From the NCBI GenBank assembly GCA_017632695.1, contig JAGBQS010000094.1, positions 1-5,038 of the forward strand: DNA of 5,038 nt, read 5' to 3'. Made by a program: the position numbers and the translations under genes. The DNA is from Bacteroidales bacterium. Lineage in GTDB: Bacteria; Bacteroidota; Bacteroidia; Bacteroidales; UBA3663. Numbering within the stretch: the stretch's first letter is position 1; the number at the start of each line of letters is the position of its first letter. Under the pieces are notes generated by a model. It was given only the letters and a program-made list of their open reading frames with translations, ran no database searches and had not been told where the DNA came from. Positions 1-5,038 of the stretch are shown here, one piece after another.

Positions 1-385
1 AGACGCCATACACACCCAGAATGACCAGCAGCACAATGAGCCAGCCGAGCGTCAGCGAAATAAGGGGGCGGACCAGATGCCGCAACACCCAGGCCAGCAA
101 AACGCCCGCCAGCACCGCAATTACCGACAGGGGCACGGCCAGCATCCATGTGGAGACACCGTACTGGACGACAAACAGCCGGCACAAGGCAAAGAACCCG
201 TCATGAGCCAACTTATCCGACATCCAGAAACGGTCCCAGTAGAACGTTTCCCACTGTTCCGGGAAACAGACCGACAAAGGCAACAGCCAGCCCAACAGCC
301 CTACTGACAGGACATAGAGGGCCAAGATAAAGAGGCATAGTTTCGCTACCGAAACTGCCGACCGTGTTTTAATCTTTGCTGGCAT
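1..385 (-). CDS. N-terminal part of a polytopic inner-membrane protein, possibly DUF6057-like (runs off left edge)
   Basis: An open frame of 128 codons begins at an ATG at 385-383, begins MPAKIKTRSA, and continues without a stop to base 1. The ATG overlaps the last 17 bases of the HTCS gene and has a strong AGGAGG six bases upstream, which decides the start. Seen in the translation: a basic N-terminus, a hydrophobic helix at about residues 15-38, an aromatic-rich loop at 39-77 containing FPEQWETFYW, and helices at about 79-103 and 105-127 separated by the basic RHLVR. By the positive-inside rule the N-terminus is cytoplasmic and the 39-77 loop periplasmic. Topology and the EQW..F / F..Q pattern recall the Bacteroidota DUF6057 membrane proteins, but that is from memory and uncertain. 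Function is unknown. The overlap with the HTCS suggests co-transcription and translational coupling. The remaining C-terminal part lies outside the window. Confidence 0.82.
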   Translation of the reverse strand, partial: MPAKIKTRSAVSVAKLCLFILALYVLSVGLLGWLLPLSVCFPEQWETFYWDRFWMSDKLAHDGFFALCRLFVVQYGVSTWMLAVPLSVIAVLAGVLLAWVLRHLVRPLISLTLGWLIVLLVILGVYGV

Positions 386-3300
386 GCTCTTCCTCCTTTT
401 TAAGATGTTGTTCCATATAGGTAGTCGGCTTCACGCCGTACAGTTCCTTGAAGGCGGTCGTGAAATTACTCGGGTTGGTGAAGCCCACCATATCCGACAC
501 TTCCGTAACCGGCATCTTCTTTTGCGAAAGGAGTTCGGCAGCCTTAGCCAGACGGATGTTACGGATATAGTTACGACCCGACTGATTGGTCAGTTCCTTG
601 AGCTTGCGGTACAGATGCACGCGGCTCATGCCGACCTCGTTGGCAATCATTTCGGTAGTAAGCTCCGGATTGCTGAGGTTCTCGTTTATCACTCGGACAA
701 CACGTTCCATCAGCCGTTCATCAGGAGATTTGCCTTCGGGCGTATCGACCTGCGAGAGCGGCATCTGCTGTCCGCTGAACGAGTTACGCAGACGGGCGCG
801 GTTGGTGAGCAGGTTCTTGACCGTCTTACGCAGCACCTCCATGCTGAACGGCTTGGTCAGGAAGGCATCGGCACCCAGATCCAGACTCTCCAGACGGCTG
901 TCCTCGTCCGACTTGGCAGTAAGCAGCACTATCGGGATATGGTTCAGGCGCACATTCGAGCGGATCTTGCGGCACAGTTCGAAACCGTCCATTTCGGGCA
1001 TCATCACATCCGAAATCAGCAGATCGGGCGTCTGCCGCATGATGGAATCGAACGCCTCCTTACCGTTGCTGCACTCAACCACCTGGCAATAGAATGACAG
1101 TTCGTTCACGATGTACTGACGGATCTCGTCATCGTCTTCGGCAATAATCACGACCTTATCGCTCACGGGTGCAGCCTTCGAAAGATGCTCTGTCTCGGTA
1201 ATGAACACATCCGGATTGACCTGCAACGTATCGGGGTGCACCACCTGTTGCGGATCGGTTGTCTTCTCCGACATCTCGACCGCCTTCAGATGAGCGTGAC
1301 CCAACGGCAGGGTGACGACAAACCGGGTACCCTGTCCGGCTGGATTGTCGAACACCCGGATTTCGCCGTGATGCAGTTTGACCAGCGAAGCCGTCAGGTG
1401 CAGGCCGATGCCCGTTCCGCTCTTGCCCGATGCCGTGGTACGTACCTGATAGAAGCGTTCGAAGACCCTCGACTTCTCGGAATTCGGGATACCCTCGCCG
1501 GTATCGGTGACGGTCAGCACAAAGCGACCGTCAGGATACTTCGGGTTGGCTTTATCCTGCTGTATCAGGACATCCACCTTACCGCCCGACGGCGTATATT
1601 TCATCGCATTCGAAAGCAGATTGATCAGAATCTTGTCGAAGTTCGAAGTATCAATCCAGAGCTTCAGACCCTCTTCGGTCTTATTCTCGAACGAAAGCTG
1701 AATCTGACGCACATCGGCCACATCCTGCATGGAATCGCACACATCCTGAATATAAGGAGCGATGGCCACTTCCGTACAGTACAGCTTCATCTGCTTCTTA
1801 TCAATCTTACGCAAATCCATCAGCTGATTGATCAGGCCCACAATACGGTCGGCATTACGCTGCATGGTATGGTAGGCATGCTGGCGGTTGGTATCGGAAT
1901 CGGACGACATCAGCTTCTGCAAAGGCGAAACGATCATGGTCATAGGCGTGCGGATCTCGTGGGCGATGTTCATGAAGAACTGCAGCTTGGCCTCGTTGAT
2001 GGCCTGAATCTGGACATGGCGCGCCAGACGCTTCCGGATTTCGTGCCGGTGCTTCAGCTGCTTGACCGACAGGTACACCACAATGAGCAGCAACAGGATA
2101 ATCGAAGTGACAGCCCACCATTGGCGATACCACGGATAAGCCACATAGAAGCGGTAGGTCTTGACTTCCGAATCCACATCGGCAATGGTTGCCTTGTAGC
2201 GGAACACGTGCGAACCGGGTGTGATGTGGCTGAACGAAACCAGGTTCTGACCCTGATGCAGGGATGTCCAGGGGTCGTTGTCGAGCGAATAGCTGTACAC
2301 CGCATGACGCGTCTGCTCGATAGGCAGTGTAGCCATCTCGAAGCTGAACGAATTATCGTCGAACTCATGCTGATTCCGGTTTTTCACGGTACGACTGCCA
2401 GCCAATACCTCCACGATACGGACCTCGCACTTCACGCCCTCCAGGTTCACCTCGCGCGGATCGAAATAGGTAATACCGTTTGTTCCGCCAAACCAGAGCA
2501 GGCCGCCGGGCTCCTTCATCGAGGCATGCTTGAAGAACTCGTTGCTCTGCAGACCGTCGTGCACCGAATAGTTCGTAAACGTGCCGCGCTTTTCGTTAAA
2601 GCATGACAGACCCGCATTGGTGGAAACCCACAGCAGACCGCAGTCGTCGCACTGGGCAGAGAAAATCAGGTCGCTGGGCAAACCGTCGGCCACCGTATAG
2701 CGCACAAAACGTCCCGTACCGATCTCGAAGATGATCAGACCCTCGCTGGTGCAGACCGCCAGACGTCCGTCCGTATAGTCGCTGACGGAGAAAACAATCT
2801 TGTCGCCCAGATACTGTTTGGACCGGCGTGACAGGTCCTGCAGATCGACTTCCGTCAGACCCGTGTACGAACCTATATATAAATTATGGCGGATTGTATC
2901 AACATACAGGCAGCTTGCCCAGGTGCACGAATCGTACTTGCCGGGTACCACTGCGGTCTGTTTCTCCTCGTCGAAGAGATACAGGCCCGAACCCATCGAT
3001 GCAATCCAGATACGGCCCAGATGATCTTCGGCAAAGTCGTAGATATTCGAGGAATTGGACGACTGTCCGTTCAGCGTCAGCTCCTTGCACATGCCTGTCT
3101 TGGGATCGATCCATCCATAGCCCTGCGAGTAGGTTCCATACCAGATACGGTGCCTGGAATCCTCAAAAACGCCCATGATGGAAGTCGGCATCGGCGGGGT
3201 TGTGAAATGACGCAGCTGGCGGCCTTCTTCATCGAGCACGAACATACCGCCGTTATCGGTGGCAACCAGAATCTGATGATCGGACATCGGACAGATGGAA

Positions 3301-4373
3301 GTAACGCACTTGTCGCCCACACTGTTGCGGTTCGATGAATGCGCACCCAGGTAGATGAAAGGCTGCGGACTCTGCGGCACCATCATGACGCCCTTCTGGT
3401 ACAGTGCCAGCCACATGACCTGATTATGGTCGATGCAGACAGCATGCACCTTCTGGCTTCGGGCATCCACGCGGCCGTCGTCGAACAGATAATCTGAAAT
3501 CTCGTGAGTCTGGCAATTATAGACTTTCAGGCCTTCGTTGTCGGTAGCCACCAGCAACTGTCCGTCTTTCCACTCGATGATATCGCGCACAATAAACTGA
3601 TTACCGGATTCCCGGTTCACCAGTTCGAAAGTATCTGTTTCGCGCACATAGCGGTACAGACCGGGCAGCTGTCCGCCGGCATAAATGGTTCCGTCGGCAG
3701 CCGTAAACAGGGCATTGAATGGAAGATCGGCGCCATTGTGCCGGATACGGGTAATCGATCCGTCGGTCTCCAGACGGTACAGTTCCTTCATGTGGCGGTC
3801 CGTCCAGATACGGCCCAACTGATCTTCCATCAGCGTCTCGGTGTAGTTAATTTTATTGGTAAACGCATTCTGATAGAGCCACAGCGAATCGCCGTCCAGA
3901 CGGGCACAGCAGGGCGAGTTTCCGCTCAGCCAGATTTCACCGTTCTCCCGTTCGATGATACGGCTCACGTCGCCCGACTCGCGTCCGGTTCCCTCAAAAA
4001 GTGCCAGCAGCGAGAAATCGTCGGTTTCCGGCCGGTACATCTGAAGACCCCGGCGCGTACCGATCAGCAGCCGTCCCTTCGAATCAACGAACAGCGACCG
4101 CACGTAATTATCCTGCAGGGAATGCGGATTACCCGCTTCGTACAGATAAGTGGTAAACTTCGAACCGTCGAACTTGCACAAGCCGTACTCGGTTGCCACC
4201 CAGATCATATAGTCGGCATCCTCAACTACGGCATTGACCAAAGTGTTAGGCAGAGCATCTTCGGTTGCAAACAAACGACACGACTGAGCCCGCAGCCCCA
4301 CGGGAGCCAGGCAGCACAGAATCAAGGTAACAATCAGCATCCTAATCCCACGGATGTTGTGTAACATTTTCAT
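369..4373 (-). CDS. Hybrid two-component system (HTCS) sensor kinase / response regulator with AraC output
   Basis: This 1334-residue protein is a complete HTCS: periplasmic sensor, kinase, receiver and DNA-binding output in one chain spanning the inner membrane. Domains in order: signal sequence 1-30 (ends LRAQ); fourteen propeller repeats from about 45 to 639, with blades starting near 45, 91, 136, 177, 219, 262, 309, 357, 399, 444, 486, 527, 570 and 613, giving two seven-bladed propellers; Y_Y_Y domain 690-748; membrane helix 752-770; HisKA with phospho-His805 in NIAHEIRTP; HATPase with N922, DTGEGIP (957-963), FERFYQ (971) and GTGIGL (986-991); receiver 1073-1188 with E1079/D1080, phospho-Asp1122 in ISDVMMPEMDG, T1152 and K1174; AraC HTH 1220-1320. 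All catalytic residues are present, so it should be active. Known family members control polysaccharide utilisation loci by sensing oligosaccharides; the ligand here is unknown. ATG 4373 was chosen because it gives a full signal peptide and sits 30 bases from a good promoter; M3 and M12 are alternatives. Confidence 0.97.
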   Translation of the reverse strand: MKMLHNIRGIRMLIVTLILCCLAPVGLRAQSCRLFATEDALPNTLVNAVVEDADYMIWVATEYGLCKFDGSKFTTYLYEAGNPHSLQDNYVRSLFVDSKGRLLIGTRRGLQMYRPETDDFSLLALFEGTGRESGDVSRIIERENGEIWLSGNSPCCARLDGDSLWLYQNAFTNKINYTETLMEDQLGRIWTDRHMKELYRLETDGSITRIRHNGADLPFNALFTAADGTIYAGGQLPGLYRYVRETDTFELVNRESGNQFIVRDIIEWKDGQLLVATDNEGLKVYNCQTHEISDYLFDDGRVDARSQKVHAVCIDHNQVMWLALYQKGVMMVPQSPQPFIYLGAHSSNRNSVGDKCVTSICPMSDHQILVATDNGGMFVLDEEGRQLRHFTTPPMPTSIMGVFEDSRHRIWYGTYSQGYGWIDPKTGMCKELTLNGQSSNSSNIYDFAEDHLGRIWIASMGSGLYLFDEEKQTAVVPGKYDSCTWASCLYVDTIRHNLYIGSYTGLTEVDLQDLSRRSKQYLGDKIVFSVSDYTDGRLAVCTSEGLIIFEIGTGRFVRYTVADGLPSDLIFSAQCDDCGLLWVSTNAGLSCFNEKRGTFTNYSVHDGLQSNEFFKHASMKEPGGLLWFGGTNGITYFDPREVNLEGVKCEVRIVEVLAGSRTVKNRNQHEFDDNSFSFEMATLPIEQTRHAVYSYSLDNDPWTSLHQGQNLVSFSHITPGSHVFRYKATIADVDSEVKTYRFYVAYPWYRQWWAVTSIILLLLIVVYLSVKQLKHRHEIRKRLARHVQIQAINEAKLQFFMNIAHEIRTPMTMIVSPLQKLMSSDSDTNRQHAYHTMQRNADRIVGLINQLMDLRKIDKKQMKLYCTEVAIAPYIQDVCDSMQDVADVRQIQLSFENKTEEGLKLWIDTSNFDKILINLLSNAMKYTPSGGKVDVLIQQDKANPKYPDGRFVLTVTDTGEGIPNSEKSRVFERFYQVRTTASGKSGTGIGLHLTASLVKLHHGEIRVFDNPAGQGTRFVVTLPLGHAHLKAVEMSEKTTDPQQVVHPDTLQVNPDVFITETEHLSKAAPVSDKVVIIAEDDDEIRQYIVNELSFYCQVVECSNGKEAFDSIMRQTPDLLISDVMMPEMDGFELCRKIRSNVRLNHIPIVLLTAKSDEDSRLESLDLGADAFLTKPFSMEVLRKTVKNLLTNRARLRNSFSGQQMPLSQVDTPEGKSPDERLMERVVRVINENLSNPELTTEMIANEVGMSRVHLYRKLKELTNQSGRNYIRNIRLAKAAELLSQKKMPVTEVSDMVGFTNPSNFTTAFKELYGVKPTTYMEQHLKKEEEHASKD
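392..398 (-). promoter_or_regulatory. Shine-Dalgarno sequence for the downstream membrane-protein gene
   Basis: On the minus strand AAGGAGG lies six bases before the ATG at 385. It is inside the last codons of the HTCS gene, where it encodes part of the Lys-Lys-Glu-Glu-Glu stretch. Bacteroidota generally depend little on Shine-Dalgarno pairing, so a perfect one at a gene overlap may help reinitiation, or may be a by-product of the charged C-terminus. It supports choosing this ATG as the start. Confidence 0.6.
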
Positions 4374-4402
4374 AGTTAGTTTTCAGTTTGTAAATGGTTG
4401 CG

Positions 4403-4434
4403 CAAAGATAAATACTATTTTGTTACATCCCAAG
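4403..4434 (-). promoter_or_regulatory. Bacteroides-type -33/-7 promoter for the HTCS gene
   Basis: On the minus strand TATCTTTG (4410-4403) matches the Bacteroides primary-sigma -7 consensus TAnnTTTG exactly. Twenty bases upstream is CTTG (4434-4431), three of four matches to the -33 element TTTG, at the expected spacing. Transcription would start near 4396-4400, giving a leader of about 25 bases that is A-rich and lacks a Shine-Dalgarno sequence, as is usual in this phylum. One TGTTACAT copy (4421-4428) lies in the spacer between the two elements and another (4437-4444) lies just upstream, so a protein bound there would act directly on this promoter. Confidence 0.7.
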
Positions 4435-4474
4435 TTTGTTACATAAATAATATCCGAATCGGATAAAATAGTAT
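4412..4474. repeat. Ten-base inverted repeat flanking the upstream side of the HTCS promoter
   Basis: ATACTATTTT at 4412-4421 is the exact reverse complement of AAAATAGTAT at 4465-4474. The arms are 43 bases apart, and the right arm abuts and shares one base with the palindrome at 4451-4465. The left arm lies within the -33/-7 spacer, directly beside the -7 element. The arms are AT-rich, so chance pairing is possible, but the perfect ten-base match within 63 bases is notable. It could hold a dimeric regulator or a DNA loop; nothing in the sequence identifies the binder. Confidence 0.5.
4451..4465. promoter_or_regulatory. Perfect palindrome, candidate operator upstream of the HTCS promoter
   Basis: TATCCGA and TCGGATA form perfect seven-base arms around a single central A. 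The element sits 17 bases upstream of the -33 box of the HTCS promoter and does not overlap any TGTTACAT copy. It is not followed by a T-run on either strand that would make it a terminator. Its symmetry suggests a dimeric DNA-binding protein, different in type from the direct-repeat array around it. The binder is unknown. Confidence 0.5.
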
Positions 4475-4488
4475 CGGTTTTGTTACAT

Positions 4489-4521
4489 AAAAAGAAAGGA
4501 GCAATGTTACATTGCCCCCTT
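4489..4521 (-). terminator. Intrinsic terminator of the upstream AraC-type regulator gene
   Basis: In the minus-strand RNA, bases 4521-4510 pair with 4495-4506 over twelve consecutive positions (nine Watson-Crick and G-U pairs in the lower part, ending in CAAUG/CAUUG) around a three-base UAA loop. The stem contains a run of five Gs and is followed by UUUCUUUUU at 4497-4489. It starts 35 bases after the stop codon at 4557. This separates the upstream regulator from the HTCS as a transcription unit. The loop and upper stem are formed by one of the TGTTACAT copies (4505-4512). Confidence 0.8.
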
Positions 4522-4556
4522 TTGTTACATACGCCGGCCACAAAGTGTTACATGGC

Positions 4557-5038
4557 TCATTCCTCATCGGCGGCTTGCGTCTCAGCCTTGGCACGTGCCT
4601 GCTGCCGGTATTCGAGCGGCGACATGTCGTAATCCTGACGGAAACACTTGCTGAAATACTTCGGATTATTGAAGCCTACGGAATAGGCGATGGTCGAAAC
4701 CGGATCGTTGGTAGTTACCAGCCGTTCGGCTGCCTGCCGCATGCGCACCTGATGGATAAAATCGTTAGGTGACAGGTCGGCAGCCTGTTTCAGACGCCTG
4801 TAGAAGGTTGCGCGGCTCATATTCATGGCATCGGCCACATCGTTCACCTGCAGGTCACCGTCCGACAGATGTTCCGTCAGATAATCCATCACGTTACGGA
4901 TAAACTCCTGATCGAGCTGCGAGGCGTGATGAGTCAGCATATCGATTTTCACAGCCGAGATTTCCTGTTTGGCAACCGAACGCTGACGCTGTATCAGGTG
5001 ACGGACATACAGGAAGATGGCAATTCCTAAGGCAACCG
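4557..5038 (-). CDS. C-terminal part of a membrane-anchored AraC-family one-component regulator (runs off right edge)
   Basis: The frame is open from the window edge to a TGA at 4559-4557, giving 159 visible residues; the GTG at 4952 is internal, not the start. The visible chain begins in a hydrophobic helix (VALGIAIFLYV) followed by basic residues (RHLIQRQR), as expected for a helix whose C-terminal side is cytoplasmic. About 45 residues later comes a complete AraC-type HTH_18 domain: first helix-turn-helix at about visible residues 64-84 (SRATFYRRLK), second at 113-136 (VGFNNPKYFSKCF). There is no room for kinase or receiver domains after the helix, so it is not a classical HTCS. This resembles SusR-like one-component regulators of Bacteroidota, with a sensor in or across the membrane joined directly to DNA binding; the sensor type (propeller/Y_Y_Y, TPR or other) lies outside the window. 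It ends in an acidic tail and has its own terminator. Confidence 0.9.
   Translation of the reverse strand, partial: VALGIAIFLYVRHLIQRQRSVAKQEISAVKIDMLTHHASQLDQEFIRNVMDYLTEHLSDGDLQVNDVADAMNMSRATFYRRLKQAADLSPNDFIHQVRMRQAAERLVTTNDPVSTIAYSVGFNNPKYFSKCFRQDYDMSPLEYRQQARAKAETQAADEE

Larger units (their letters stand above)
4418..4553 (+). repeat. Six direct copies of TGTTACAT in the intergenic region
   Basis: The octamer TGTTACAT occurs exactly at 4421-4428, 4437-4444, 4481-4488, 4505-4512, 4523-4530 and 4546-4553, always in the same orientation. Three copies (4418-4428, 4478-4488, 4520-4530) share the longer TTTTGTTACAT, and a fourth (4435-4444) shares TTTGTTACAT. Start-to-start distances are 16, 44, 24, 18 and 23 bases. 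A seven-of-eight copy in the opposite orientation falls at 4359-4366, inside the first HTCS codons. I noticed no exact copies in the coding regions. Copies overlap the promoter spacer and the terminator hairpin. The most likely reading is an operator array for a DNA-binding regulator, possibly one of the two flanking AraC-type proteins, whose relatives commonly bind direct repeats; this is inference. Confidence 0.85.

Noticed and set aside
1855..2368. Short alternative minus-strand frames inside the HTCS gene
   Set aside because: They are out-of-frame shadows of the kinase and Y_Y_Y region, which is intact in the main frame; no frameshift is needed.
1185..2606. A 473-codon open frame on the plus strand opposite the HTCS gene
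   Set aside because: It lies wholly antisense to the kinase and Y_Y_Y coding region, its translation shows no recognisable domain, and the codon bias of the minus-strand gene explains the lack of stops. Other plus-strand frames (384-1097, 586-1092, 3504-4364, 21-206, 4512-4772) are rejected for the same reason.
4308..4322. Possible lipoprotein signal at the HTCS N-terminus (LILC before Cys20)
   Set aside because: The residue before the cysteine is leucine, not Gly/Ala/Ser, and HTCS proteins are anchored by their own membrane helix; a normal signal sequence ending near LRAQ fits better.
4359..4366. Inverted TGTTACAC at HTCS codons 3-5 as a seventh repeat copy
   Set aside because: It has one mismatch, opposite orientation and lies in coding sequence, where Met-Leu-His accounts for it; mentioned only as a near match.
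4557..4952. Taking the GTG at 4952 as the start of a 131-residue soluble AraC protein
   Set aside because: The frame stays open upstream to the window edge and encodes a membrane helix plus a basic stretch, so the gene extends further and the GTG is an internal valine codon.

Overview
The window looks like chromosomal DNA from a member of the Bacteroidota, most likely Bacteroidales (Bacteroides/Prevotella-type gut or oral bacteria). The main reason is the central gene, a complete hybrid two-component system (HTCS) protein, an architecture largely confined to this phylum. Supporting signs are a promoter matching the Bacteroides -33/-7 consensus, an A-rich leader without a Shine-Dalgarno sequence, and a second membrane-linked AraC-type regulator next door. 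Genus cannot be fixed from the sequence alone.

All real genes lie on the minus strand, so in transcription order the window reads from right to left. (1) 5038-4557: the C-terminal end of a regulator whose membrane helix is followed almost directly by an AraC-type DNA-binding domain, with no kinase or receiver between them. It runs off the right edge. (2) 4556-4374: a 183-base AT-rich intergenic region with an intrinsic terminator for the first gene, six direct copies of TGTTACAT, a perfect palindrome nested in a wider inverted repeat, and a good promoter for the next gene. (3) 4373-369: a 1334-residue HTCS sensor/regulator with two periplasmic seven-bladed propellers, a Y_Y_Y domain, one membrane helix, histidine kinase, receiver and AraC output, all with intact key residues. 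(4) 385-1: the start of a polytopic membrane protein whose ATG overlaps the HTCS stop by 17 bases. It runs off the left edge.

Inference on how they work together: the HTCS senses a periplasmic ligand, probably a glycan fragment, phosphorylates its own receiver and binds DNA through its AraC domain. The membrane protein is probably co-transcribed and translationally coupled to it. The upstream regulator has its own terminator and so appears to be a separate unit, but the repeat array between the two genes is a plausible operator for one or both. No SusC/SusD, glycoside hydrolase, RNA gene, mobile element or CRISPR is visible, so the substrate cannot be named. The least explained part of the window is the repeat-rich intergenic region.
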